Shown here one piece after another: positions 21,671 to 31,195 of a stretch of DNA of 64,000 nt. This DNA is from Oegoconia quadripuncta (Eukaryota; Arthropoda; Insecta; Lepidoptera; Autostichidae): the NCBI GenBank assembly GCA_949316235.1, contig OX438753.1, positions 21,074,801-21,138,800 of the forward strand. Reading direction: 5' to 3'. Made by a program: the position numbers and the translations under genes. Below the pieces are notes generated by a model. It was not told the origin of the DNA. It saw only the letters and a program-made list of their open reading frames with translations, and made no database searches. How positions within the stretch are numbered: position 1 is the first letter of the stretch; each line of letters starts with the position of its first letter.

Positions 21671-21897
21671 CGATAGTAAGTGCTCCTCGTTTCGTCAGAA
21701 ACGCAGTGATCCAGAGAGACTTTAAAATTGAAAGCCTGGATCGCTTCGTGAGACGCTTAGCCAAGTCCCAGTTCTCACGAGCGGACGAGTCCTCACTCCC
21801 TCACATCCACGGGCTGGCGCCGCACCACGCACGCCCGCCCGACTTCAGACAGCTGCCCAGAGACCTAGTGGTGGACACCACGGATTCGGAGTCCTGA
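21671..21897 (+). pseudogene. LINE-P ORF2 C-terminus
   Basis: About 75 residues, uninterrupted to the stop: RFVRNAVIQRDFKIESLDRF then VRRLAKSQF, SSLPHIHGLAPHHARPPDF and LPRDLVVDTTDSES. This is the post-RT tail of a jockey-type polyprotein. The ATG-like start upstream belongs to the host SINE. Confidence 0.8.
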
Positions 21898-21973
21898 ACC
21901 GCCCAACCACGCCACGCGGTGAGATCACCGGCCGGCCACACCTCCTGCACCACTCCTCCTCCACAAATCCTGC

Positions 21974-21991
21974 GGGGGGGGGGGGGGGGGG
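21974..21991 (+). repeat. 18-nt poly-G tract
   Basis: TGC is followed by 18 consecutive G, within the LINE-P 3' UTR. Confidence 0.9.
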
Positions 21992-22162
21992 ACGGATCGT
22001 GCGCTCCCATGCCACTTGTGTAATTATTATTTTTATACTTGTATTTAAATATTAATAACCACCCTAACGACCTATTTGTCTCAACAGATAGCGGCAGAGA
22101 CCCCTAGCAGCAGACCATTGTCTGGAGAGTAGGCTCCCCACGTGAGAAGAATACCCACTATA

Positions 22163-22391
22163 GGTGGAAGGGCATTTTAAATGTTCGCCTGGCTAGCTAC
22201 CACCATTTTATCTAAATCTGCCGCCAAACAGCAATGTTAAAACCATTGTTGTGTTCCGGTTGTCAGAGATAAGATAGCCAGTCCCCCAAATAACATGGGG
22301 TTTCCGAGTCAGTACTCTACCACCTTCGGCCTCATCTTCACTTAACATCAGGTGTGATTGAGGTCAAGTGCAAATCCGTTGTGCATAAAAA
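22163..22391 (+). mobile_element. SINE-A, right part
   Basis: It continues 21615-21670: GGTGGAAGGGCATTTTAAAT to GTTGTGCATAAAAATT. 22392-22860 after it is unassigned. Confidence 0.93.
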
Positions 22392-22860
22392 TTGAATCGA
22401 TATGTCCAATTATAATTAATTAAATAAGAGTCGATCCAGATACAGTTAATTTTAAGTAACAGATCATGATTATTTCAAAGCAATGTGGTCACAATACGCC
22501 TGGAAGCGAATGAAACCTCCGGCGGTGTTCCGTTGAATTTCCGCTTCAGTAAATGGTCGGAAATGAATTCAAAACACCCTGTAGTTGCATCCGATCTCCA
22601 CCAACCCTGTATAAATAGTTCGGATATCCGCCAATGATATTGATGGTGAATACAGATGAGATATGGCTGATCGATTTTCTTTGCTCTCTCTTATTAAAAA
22701 AAAAAGCATAGTCGAGTTTAACTGACAATTTAAGGGGAATTAACGTACAATGAAATTGAAAACTAAATCAATACCAAGTTCCAAGAATTTCTTTTGTGCT
22801 TTATTAAACCGAAATACATTGTCTCCGTTTGATGTATTTTATTAGAAGGTTAAATAATTG

Positions 22861-23200
22861 TTTTTGTTTTATACACAACGGGTTGGTACTTGACCTCAAT
22901 CACACCTGATTTTAAGTGAAACTGAGGTCGAAGGTGGAAGCGTACTGACCCGAAAACCCCAACACATTTGGGGGACTGCCTATCTGATCTCTGACAACCG
23001 GAACACAACAATGCTATTTACATTGCTGCTTGGCGGCAGATTTAGATAAGATGGTGGTAGCTAGCCAGGCGGACATTTAAAATACCCTCTACCACCCCAC
23101 CAACCAAACCGAGTACTTAAACTGTTAAACTTAAACATGTCGCTGGGGATCGAACCCGCGACCTCCGAATCGTAAACCCAGTGTTGTTTACACAGAGGTG
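22861..23200 (-). mobile_element. SINE-A, full length
   Basis: Reverse orientation, complete from TTTTATACACAACGGGTTGG to the A-box region at GTTTACACAGAGGTG. It carries an extra AAACTGTTAAACTTAAAC duplication before the B-box region. Confidence 0.93.
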
Positions 23201-23345
23201 ATTCAAATGATTGATGAATTAGTGATCCATATGAAGGTTTGGGATCAATAATTCTATATGTTGATAGATATAATACTGATTATTACGGATTTTCGCTTAA
23301 ATTTTCAATTTTGGGTATTACAATTACAACTACCATTTTCTATAA

Positions 23346-23416
23346 AAACATCATCATCATCAGCCCGTAAACATCCCACTGCAGGGATATAGACCTTCTC
23401 TCGTATATGAGGGAGT
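23346..23416 (-). mobile_element. SINE-B 3' part (interrupted by LINE-F)
   Basis: ATCATCATCATCAGCCCGTA to TATATGAGGGAGT. It continues at 23965. Confidence 0.9.
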
Positions 23417-23964
23417 CAAAGTCAAAGTCAAAAAATATTTATTTCGTAGGATAAAGATTATCACTTGAAAACGTCACATTTTTTATCTTAATATTAAAAT
23501 TATTGACATTATTGCTCATTCGCAAAGCAGATTCCCCAGAGAAGAACGAGCAAGAAACTCAAGGGTTGCTCTTTTAAATAAGTTTGGGTTACATTTATAT
23601 TACATTGTATAATTAGGCTGAATATCGCCGAGCGGTCTATGTCCATGCTTGCTTATCATCCAGATAGTCAGAAATTTTATAATAGCCTTTGGTAAATAAT
23701 GTCTGTTTTATGATGGTTTTGAATTTATTTAAAGGTAAATTTTGAATGTCCACTGGAACCTTATTATAAAAGCGTATACATTGCCCCTTAAATGACTTAG
23801 TGACTTTGTGTAAACGGCTGGCATGAACAGCAAGTTTATTTTTATATCTGGTATTTACATTATGTATATCACTATTTTTCTTAAACGATTCTATATTTTT
23901 TCTTACATACATTAAGTTTTCGTAAATATATTGCGATGCTAATGTTAATATATTAATTTCTTAT
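23417..23964 (-). mobile_element. LINE-F, 5'-truncated insertion
   Basis: 548 bp between GGAGT duplicates (23412-23416 and 23965-23969), inside a SINE-B. The 3' end carries a GACTTTGACTTTGAC tail and a 3' UTR with the AGAGCAACCCTTGAGTTTCT block; the coding C-terminus fills the 5' half. Confidence 0.88.
23637..23963 (-). pseudogene. LINE-F ORF2 C-terminus
   Basis: Open on the reverse strand from the 5' truncation point to the stop: EINILTLASQYIYENLMYVR, then NTRYKNKLAVHASRLHKVT, KGQCIRFYNKVPVDIQNLPL and GYYKISDYLDDKQAW. This is the C-terminus of a CR1/jockey-like reverse transcriptase. There is no internal stop, so the copy is fairly recent, but it lacks the catalytic domain. Confidence 0.82.
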
Positions 23965-24078
23965 GGAGTATGGGCCACAGTTCACCACGCTAGCCCAATG
24001 CGGGTTGGGGACTTCACATGCCTTTGAATTTTTATTTCTCAGGCATGCAGATTTCCTCACGATGTTTTCCTTCACCTT
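23965..24078 (-). mobile_element. SINE-B middle part
   Basis: GGAGTATGGGCCACAGTTCA to GATGTTTTCCTTCACC. The tRNA-like head is missing. Confidence 0.88.
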
Positions 24079-24335
24079 CTTTAAAAATAATTTTGAAAAA
24101 TTGGAGTATTGTGTAATGATAGTTATCTCATTATCTGAGTAAAATTGTACATTATAAGTCAAACAGTCACTCAGTAAAAGAGTACTCAACGGTCTCGACA
24201 TTGGACGGCATACGAACAGCCACTGTCTTTCGAACTCGGGCTACATCTCTGTGCGCCTAATTCTTACAATTAAAGCGCAGTAAGTAAATAATTGTATAGG
24301 TCAGATTCATATAAATTTTTGCACAATTATTCAAA

Positions 24336-24560
24336 CACGTACAACACTAAAGGCGACTATGGATCTTTCCATCAAATAACATCTCTAGATATAACGGCGG
24401 CGATGGGCTATCTCCTCTGAGGCGTGTGTTTCTATATATTTCGAAAGGAGAAACAACAAGCATTAAGCTTTTAATATTTGGAACACCCAAGAACACTAAT
24501 GTTTGGGATACATTCTGACTACCCCATTTGGGTTAAAGGTTGTGAAATTATGTATATGAA
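24336..24560 (+). repeat. Family X repeat
   Basis: AAGGCGACTATGGATCTTTCC, GGCGGCGATGGGCTATC and AATGTTTGGGATACATTCTG align with the other X copies. No coding. Confidence 0.75.
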
Positions 24561-24689
24561 AATATGTACGAACGGCCACATTTTTGAGAAGTTGGCCTAC
24601 ACTAGCTTACGCCTAATTCTTGCTGTTAAAGATTGCTTGCAGTAATTTTCTAGGGCAAATTCACACAATTATTAAAACAATGTGCTGTG

Positions 24690-24990
24690 TGATTTCGGCA
24701 CGTAAAAAGAATAGAACCAACCCATTTCTTCCCGTGGGTATCGTAAATAGCGACTAAGGGACTTTCCACCAAAAAACATCTATAGATTTGCACGTTTTAT
24801 CGGCGATGGGATCAAATCCTGTGACGTGTGAATTTCCGTATATCTCGTAAAGTGAACAGTGGATGTTCAATTCAATTCAATTCTTTATTGCATTCCATAA
24901 TCGGGCAATACAATTAGTTGTTTCAAGCATTAAACATTAATGTTTGGGATATCTTTGACCACCCCATTTGGGATAAAGGTCGTGACATTA
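24690..24990 (+). repeat. Family X repeat, best copy, with a 52-bp retroelement tail inside
   Basis: GGCACGTAAAAAGAATAGAA, CCCGTGGGTATCGTAAATAG then CGACTAAGGGAC, ending CCCATTTGGGATAAAGGTCG. At 24870-24921 a reverse 3' end (TTCTTTATTGCATTCCATAA) is inserted, with TTCAA on both sides. The 5' block resembles LINE 5' UTRs. Confidence 0.75.
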
Positions 24991-25384
24991 TGTATAATAT
25001 TAATCAAACACGTGCAATACCATTGGAGGTTAACAAGTGTCCTGATAACTGAAATAAGCAGTTATAACAAAAACAGGGTCACTTTGAAGTTGATCATCCT
25101 TCGTAAACAGAACTCTGAAACTCGGAGATACTTTACCGAGATTAGCTTTCCTTTAGAACAAAGCGGGTGCTAATCTAAGCTTACCCGGACGAAAAGTTTG
25201 GGTCTCTATTAACATCGATTGTTTGGGAGAGCGGCATAATTAAGTTTTATTTTGACTGCAATCTGCATAATGACTCGGGGGAAATAGGTTTGATCACTCC
25301 TGATCATTCTTCTCTAGGGAGATCAAAGTTAACAATTTTTTTTTGGATGTACATTCCGATCTAAGTTAATTAGGTTCCTACAAA
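24991..25384. other. Unassigned sequence
   Basis: No shared repeat or recognised coding frame. Confidence 0.4.
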
Positions 25385-25610
25385 ATCGTATCGTAGACGT
25401 GGTGCGCTAGACGCCCTCCGGGAATGGGCCTCCCCTTGTAAGGGGGGCGTGCGGGGGGGCGCCTGGATCCACTTACGCGTTCCCAGGTCCTCCCTACTGC
25501 CGAGGAAGGTCGCCGCGGGGTTTTGGAGGGAGGAATCCCACATAACCGTCTCGCCGTCCCCCAGACGAGCGGTATGCACAACGCATTTCCCCGCGTAAAA
25601 AAAAACTAGG
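25385..25610 (+). mobile_element. R1-like GC-rich LINE 3' end
   Basis: A sharp GC-rich island ending GCATTTCCCCGCGTAAAAAA and AAAC. The last 80 bp match 18405-18484. Reverse frames here are by-products of the composition. An R1-type origin is inferred from the composition and A-tail. Confidence 0.5.
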
Positions 25611-25613
25611 CGT

Positions 25614-25805
25614 GTTGAGGGATTCCACCCATATGTAGTTAACATACCAAACATTCGCACTAAGCGATTCGACTCTTCATTCATAATGCCAACAGCCAAG
25701 GCATGGAACTCCCTTCCGGCGCCAGTCTTTCCTGAATCCTACAACCTTGAGATCTTCAAGAGCAGTGTGAGTAAGCATCTACTGAGATCACGTGCTTCAT
25801 CTTAG
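25614..25805 (+). pseudogene. LINE-N ORF2 C-terminus
   Basis: Open to a TAG: VEGFHPYVVNIPNIRTKRFD, then SFIMPTAKAWNSLPAPVFPE and YNLEIFKSSVSKHLLRSRAS. This is the C-terminal end of a jockey-like LINE, 5' truncated. About 50 bp of its 3' end is repeated at 25950-26001. Confidence 0.85.
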
Positions 25806-25949
25806 TCCACATCGTCACTTCCCATCAGTTGGTAAATGATTGTTTTCTTTTGTTACAACCACAACCACATCCGGGTCGAATAAACTATTAAATAATTACT
25901 TAAATTCTATAAACACGACTAAAATATAGGCTAAGAGGAGAATATAAAA

Positions 25950-26045
25950 TCTACTAAGATCACGTGCTTCATCTTCGGCCACATCGTCACTTCCCATCAG
26001 GTGAGATTGTGGTCCAACGCGTATCCCGTTAATCATAAAAAAAAC
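25950..26045 (+). mobile_element. LINE-N 3' end, second copy
   Basis: ATCTACTAAGATCACGTGCT to CCCGTTAATCATAAAAAAA. It repeats 25778-25831 and adds the true 3' terminus with an A-run. Confidence 0.8.
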
Positions 26046-26306
26046 TGCAGTTTACTACATTCGGAATTCTATACAGCTGTTATTTAAAGGCAATAATAGC
26101 ATTTCATTCAACAATGAAATCTGGCTGTATGGAATCACGAATGTAGTTAACCTGCAGTTGCGATGAACCCGTATCGAGAATCACGAATAGGAAGAATCCC
26201 GATTGCGTTAAAATAACGGCTGTGTAAAATCACGAATGTAGTAAACTGCAGTTGCATGGAATCCATATTGTATGGGAATCACGAATAGGAAGAATCGCGC
26301 TTGCGA
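26043..26306. mobile_element. Inverted-repeat (MITE-like) element with a duplicated arm
   Basis: Left arm 26043-26077 (AACTGCAGTTTACTACATTC) pairs with 26124-26159 and again with 26219-26253 (ATGTAGTAAACTGCAGTT). An 8-bp hairpin, ATTTCATT-CAAC-AATGAAAT, sits at 26101-26120. The right arm and the following CACGAATAGGAAGAATC block occur twice in tandem, about 90 bp apart. Confidence 0.75.
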
Positions 26307-27225
26307 AATCAATCGCATAATTCAAACAAGTCACCAATTATTGCCAAAAAGTCTCCAAACCACAACTAGAGCAACACATACTTCAAGTTCTAAAAGATGT
26401 TTCGCAGATCTATTTTTCTTCCAAGACTTTATGACATTAAAGTTTTTATTACAAAAGCCGGGCGTCGAGTGCGTAATCCTTGCAATTCGTTTTACTGTTC
26501 TCTGGATAAGGCGTGTCCTTAATAATACGTGACGTCATTACACCAGGATTACCAAGGTGAAAGGATTGCTGCTTCGGAAACTTTTCTAACTTAGATACGT
26601 TGACTTTCTCATAATGGCTCGTTTGCAGCTAGAGCGGGGCTTAATGTTGTTTTCAACTTGATGATAATCACGTATATATCATGATGTAATAATTACAAGT
26701 ACGAAGTACGTGGTGCTGTCGCACTCACTTTCGAAAATGATGTCTTGTCTTTTTAACAGGCTTTTACTTGCAAGTGAATTTTATCCTAGTTCTAATTGTC
26801 GTATCGAAATGGTTGGTGTGTATACTTATGTAGTTCGGATGACAATTCTATATTTTTAAGCTCCAAGAGCTGATCTGACGATGGAGTTCTCAGTGTTCTT
26901 AAGCCGCTCCTGTAGACCATCGCCTTGGCTTAACGACTGCCTTCAATTGAAAACAACCGGGACCGACAATTTAACATGCCCCAGGAAGCACAGAAACACT
27001 CGTATTAATTGCCACTAGTGGTTACCCATCCAAGGGCTAACTGCGCTAGACATTGCTTAACTTCGCTAATCCAAAACGAATACCGAATGCGACTGCGCCA
27101 CGAGTAGGTGTCGTACTACGTGTGTTTATTGGTCTGTGCGTACTACTGTTAAGAGCATAGAGACGGCTACTCTATGCTCGCTCTAGGCTCGCATGGTGGA
27201 ATATAACTCTTGATATGTGATATCG
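26307..27225. other. Unassigned; contains a 10-bp hairpin
   Basis: No coding frame supported. GAGCATAGAG (27153-27162) and CTCTATGCTC (27170-27179) form a perfect hairpin with a 7-nt loop. Confidence 0.45.
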
Positions 27226-27304
27226 GTTCTACCTTTGGCCTCATCTTCACTTAACATCAGATGTGATTGAGGTCAAGTGCTAACCCGTTGTGCATAAAAA
27301 AAAA
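27226..27304 (+). mobile_element. SINE-A 3' fragment
   Basis: CTACCTTTGGCCTCATCTTC to GTTGTGCATAAAAAAAAA. Confidence 0.88.
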
Positions 27305-27369
27305 TCGGTGACATCGAACGTTGTGGAATCTTTTGGTCCAGTAGTAGACGTGTTTCGGCTGATGATGAT

Positions 27370-27591
27370 CGATTCAGTGACTGATATGATATGATATCAA
27401 GGAAACAATAGATGACATCTATTGTTTTCTTGATTCTCGCGATTCGACTAGTCGTAAAGCTTAAAGGCTCTCGGTGTGCTATGGTGTCGGAGTTACTCTG
27501 CGAGACCGAATCCAGAACGACGTGATCCACCATAGCACTTAAGTTACCAGGCTGAAATAGCAACGCGAATATCATATCAGTCACTGAATCG
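27370..27591. repeat. Compound palindrome
   Basis: A perfect 23-bp inverted repeat (27370-27392 with 27569-27591; CGATTCAGTGACTGATATGA then TAT) encloses an 18-bp near-perfect hairpin (27397-27414 with 27416-27433) and an 11-bp perfect pair, GTGCTATGGTG with CACCATAGCAC (27476-27486, 27528-27538). Confidence 0.9.
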
Positions 27592-28555
27592 ACAATAGCT
27601 GGAACGGGAGTGTTCTGGAGTGGATATCGCGACTAGGTAAACGTGGTGAATAAACGTGTAAAGTCGAGGATCCAGCACCTCGAATCGCTTTGATGGTGAT
27701 GTTTATTGTTTTCGATGAAGCTGAATATGGAACCGCCCTCCTCAAGTGCCCCAATATTCAATTAAGAGTGATGAGCATTCCCTATGCTATAGGCATTACG
27801 GTCGGTGTACCCCAACCTTGAATTAGGCTGTATAAACCAAGTTTGTTAACTAAGCTTTAGTTGAATGTTTTAACCGTGAAGCCATAAGCGGTGGATATCT
27901 TCAAAACCCATGTGTAGATAGAAAATTCATTTTTAACAATTCTTATTCCTTACACTGACTAGACTGACTGACTCTTTTTAACTAGGGGAATTTACTATAA
28001 GAAAAAGGAGGAGGGGCATTTAAATGATCTAGATGGGGAGAATCAAGCCCAAATTATAATTGAATGGGGCCTCCACCTTTATCCGTAATTTCATGGTTTT
28101 GAACCTTTCTCTTGCATAATTGAGTGAATTGTGTTATTTCATGTTTGCTAATATTTATTAAGTTAACAATAGAACAGAGGTCTAGTTAACACCGAAATAA
28201 GCGCAACAGTAAACAGACACCAAAGAATACTGTATACATGATTTTGAGAACACAGGTTATCACAATTATATGTACAGTTTTACAAGATGTTCTGTTCATA
28301 AATATGGCTATGGCCGACATGAAAAAAATTTGCTTTTTCATCCCACTCGACCAAAATGTATGAAACAATTCGATAAAAATAAATTACAGATTACTTTAAC
28401 TTAAATTCAAATCATTTATTGCATTCTTTATTTTTTGTTTTGATGGTATTATGCATACTGTATCGATACTTTATGAAGGCACAGCAACATGAGAGCATGC
28501 GCTAATTTAAATAATTACTTATGAGGTATTCTTAATTCATTAGATAGATAATAAC
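27592..28555. other. Unassigned sequence
   Basis: AT-rich with no recognised feature. Confidence 0.4.
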
Positions 28556-28792
28556 AAATAATAATAATAAATATTTAGGACACTTACACCAATCATCTAG
28601 TCCCAAACTAAGCAAAGCTTGTGCTATGGATACTTGATAACGGATAAACATACATAAATATTTATATAAACATCCATGACTCAGGAATAAATGTTCATAT
28701 TCATCACACAAACATTTACCCGTCGCGAGATTCGAACCCGCAACCGTTGGTTTCGCTGACAGGGTCACTATCCACTACACCAATCGGTCGTC
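28556..28792 (-). mobile_element. SINE-D, full length
   Basis: Reverse: head GGACGACCGATTGGTGTAGT, B box GGTTCGAATCTC, tail in ATTTATTATTATTATT. The last 12 bp (AATCGGTCGTC) are repeated directly after it. Confidence 0.93.
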
Positions 28793-28799
28793 CAATCGG

Positions 28800-29570
28800 T
28801 CGTCGTAGATAGATAGGTAAAGCTTTTATTTATTACTCCAGGCACACACATACATAAAGTAGGTACTCATATAACTACAGAATATGTCTATTAATAACTT
28901 ATAACTAAAGCATACCTATGTGTGCTGTAGCAGGACAAATGGGTCACAGCTCAGATGCTTACATTATTTATTAGCTAGGTATTTAACCTACTGTATACTT
29001 AATAGTTACTAAGTAAAATAAATGACGTTTTTCACGTCAAAATCGCTATGGTCCGCTCGATGCATACACGTGTCTGTTAATCTGCTTACTCTTCGAAATC
29101 TCGATATGGTATCAAAAAGGTTAGACGCTCCCAAAACAGATTTGGGCCTAAGTGTGATTTCCCTAATTCGGATGAAGAGTAGGGCAGGTGATTTATTCAT
29201 GAGGGATTCTGTGTTTTGCTTCGGGATTACGGTTTACCTTATTTTCAAATTCTATGTCGAATTCTGAACTTGATAAGTTAGTTGATAAATAATGGTAGGG
29301 ACAGAGTTTTCTCTAAATTAATGAGCATATATAGATAGATAGGCTAAGTAAACATTAATTTAAATTTTACATATGGAAAATCTAACTAAAACAACAAAAC
29401 ACAAGTACAGAAACATCAAATATCATGTGTGTGCCGCAGTATACAGAAAGGCTACAGCTCAGTATGCGGATTTGCCCGAGGCGGGTAACACACTGGTATT
29501 TCTGCTGGAACCTGAGGGTTGGTCGTGGGATAAATGGATTTTTAAATGTGTTTGGTGTTAAATTAAAAAC
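28800..29570 (-). mobile_element. Family Y2: LINE 3' ends with (TATC)n tails
   Basis: Two reverse 3' termini with TATC tails begin at about 28806 and 29330. 29355-29565 (ACATATGGAAAATCTAACTA to AAATGTGTTTGGT) matches 62118-62183 plus 62453-62577, where a LINE-H sits inside. The short frames here are not genes. Confidence 0.65.
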
Positions 29571-29974
29571 TAACATAATTGGTACATGAATTGCGTAAGA
29601 TATTTATATTTCTATGACTGTGAAATGAATATTGTTTTATTTCTGTAACATATTGGATTCAGTTAATAAAATAATATACCTAATTAGGTTATTGAACAGA
29701 TTATTAGTATCGTTATATCGGAGAGGTAGATCAATTTGTCATACAAGCATAAATCAGCCGTATTGTTATGTAGGACAGATCACAATTCATCAAGTTTCAA
29801 ACTGAGAAAGTAAAGGGAAATGCAGCATTGGCATTGTGTAGTTGAATGCTAAATTTAACTTTTTTCCTCAGCTTGAAATGGATGTAAGTCGTATTAAAAT
29901 TTTGATTATCGTTGATTGTAATCACATGAGAATTAGGGTTGAATTTAGCTTGAATTAGTGAGGTGAAGTAAGAA

Positions 29975-30195
29975 AATGCTGGGCCATCTGTCGCAGAACC
30001 GATAGGCGTTTGGATAATCGAGGTCACTGACATAGGCCAGCGGATTAACAAATTGAAGTGGCAGTGCAGGGCACATAGTTCGAAGAGCTGATGGCCGATG
30101 TTCTCGAGTGGAGACCATGCTCCGGCGAGCGCCACATAAGACGTCTACTTAACAACGTGGCAAGACAACCTGACGTCCTGTGGCTATGATGATGA
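29975..30195 (+). pseudogene. RTE-like LINE C-terminus fragment
   Basis: EVTDIGQRINKLKWQCRAH in one frame, then degraded GRP-like sequence, ending CTATGATGATGATAATG. It has the same block order as 7863-8232. 29571-29974 before it is mostly unassigned; part resembles 8280-8440 inverted. Confidence 0.7.
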
Positions 30196-30206
30196 TAATG
30201 CTCAAC

Positions 30207-30470
30207 TTTAACCGCCTCCGTGGCTCAATGAGAACAACATTGGGTTTACGGTTCGGAGGTCGCGGGTTCGATCCCCAGCGGGGTACATTTTGGTGGTAGG
30301 GCATTTTAAATGTCCGCCTGGCTATAGCTACCACCATCTTATCTAAATCTGCCGCCAAGCAGCAATGTTAATAGCATACTTCCGTTCAGCTTCCACCTTC
30401 GACCTCATCTTCACTTAACATCAGGTGTGATTGAGGTCAAGTACGAACCCGTCGTGCATAATAAAAAATA
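30207..30470 (+). mobile_element. SINE-A with internal deletions
   Basis: TTTAACCGCCTCCGTGGCTC to GTCGTGCATAATAAAAAA. The stretches GTTTAAGTACTCGGTTTGG and the TTGTGTTCCGGTTGTC region are missing. Confidence 0.93.
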
Positions 30471-30476
30471 AACTTT

Positions 30477-30749
30477 ATATACAGGGTGTAACGGTTAAGT
30501 GTAGTCATATTTTAAGGGCTTGTTCTACCCATCAATACGAACAACTTTTACTATGGGGGCAACTTCGAAATCGCGAAAAAAAAATCAGCTGTTTCATACA
30601 TTGCATCGGGAGGTTATTGAAATTTTCTATGGAACAGCTCATTTTTTTTTCGCGATTTCGAAGTTGCCCCCATAGTAAAAGTTGTTCGTATTGATGGGTA
30701 GAACAAGCCCTTAAAATATGACTACACTTAACCGTTACACGGTGTATAT
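30477..30749. mobile_element. 273-bp hairpin MITE
   Basis: Arms of 124 nt (30477-30600 with 30626-30749) pair with about six mismatches around a 25-nt loop. The ends read ATATACAGGGTGTAACGG and its near complement. The 9-A and 9-T runs sit opposite each other at 30576 and 30642. No coding. Confidence 0.93.
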
Positions 30750-30784
30750 TGATTGCAACTATAGTGCTAACATTTCAAAGCATT

Positions 30785-31195
30785 TTTGAGAAAGGGGCTT
30801 TACACCAAAAGCTTTAGACTTGCATGCACGTTTCAACGCATAACCAGTCTATTTCACAATTAACAATGAAATATTATAATATAAAATAATAATTAATAAT
30901 TCTAACCTTTTTTTTTGGAGAGCAACCTCTCGAGTTTCTTGTTTGTTCTTCTCAGGGGAAAATTGCCTTTTGAACAAGCAGTAGCTTTAAAAATGTAAAA
31001 TCTGACTATTTTAATACAGGCAAGCATTTTTAATTTGATTTGATTTGAACAGCAGTGACAAACTCGCCTGGTACGTGTGTATTTCTGGATATCTCGAAAG
31101 CTGAAACTTGGATATTGTTTCAAGTGACCTTTGTAACACGAAACTTCATCATTGGGATTCTTATATCTGAACACCCCATTTGGTACAACGCTCCG
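30785..31195 (+). repeat. Family X repeat split by a LINE-F 3' end
   Basis: GGGGCTTTACACCAAAAGCT to GTTTCAACGC, then resuming at 31050 with AGCAGTGACAAACTCGCC and GTATTTCTGGATATCTCG, ending CCCCATTTGGTACAACG. Confidence 0.7.
30914..31049 (+). mobile_element. LINE-F 3' end
   Basis: GGAGAGCAACCTCTCGAGTT to AATTTGATTTGATTTGAA. It has the LINE-F 3' UTR block and a TTTGA-repeat tail. Confidence 0.75.

Larger units (their letters stand above)
21671..22162 (+). mobile_element. LINE-P, 5'-truncated insertion with perfect duplication
   Basis: 492 bp flanked by GGTGGAAGGGC on both sides (21660-21670 and 22163-22173). The first 230 bp code for the C-terminus of a jockey-like LINE, open to a TGA at 21895: APRFVRNAVIQRDFKIESLD, then HARPPDFRQLPRDL. 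A 3' UTR of 265 bp follows, containing an 18-G run. No poly-A tail is seen; the end is CCCACTATA. The host sequence is a SINE-A, so LINE-P is the younger element. Confidence 0.92.

Noticed and set aside
27273..27584. 103-codon reverse gene
   Set aside because: It spans a SINE-A tail and the compound palindrome.
29382..29576. 64-codon reverse gene
   Set aside because: The frame coincides with the Y2 retroelement 3' end, present again at 62 kb with an insertion.
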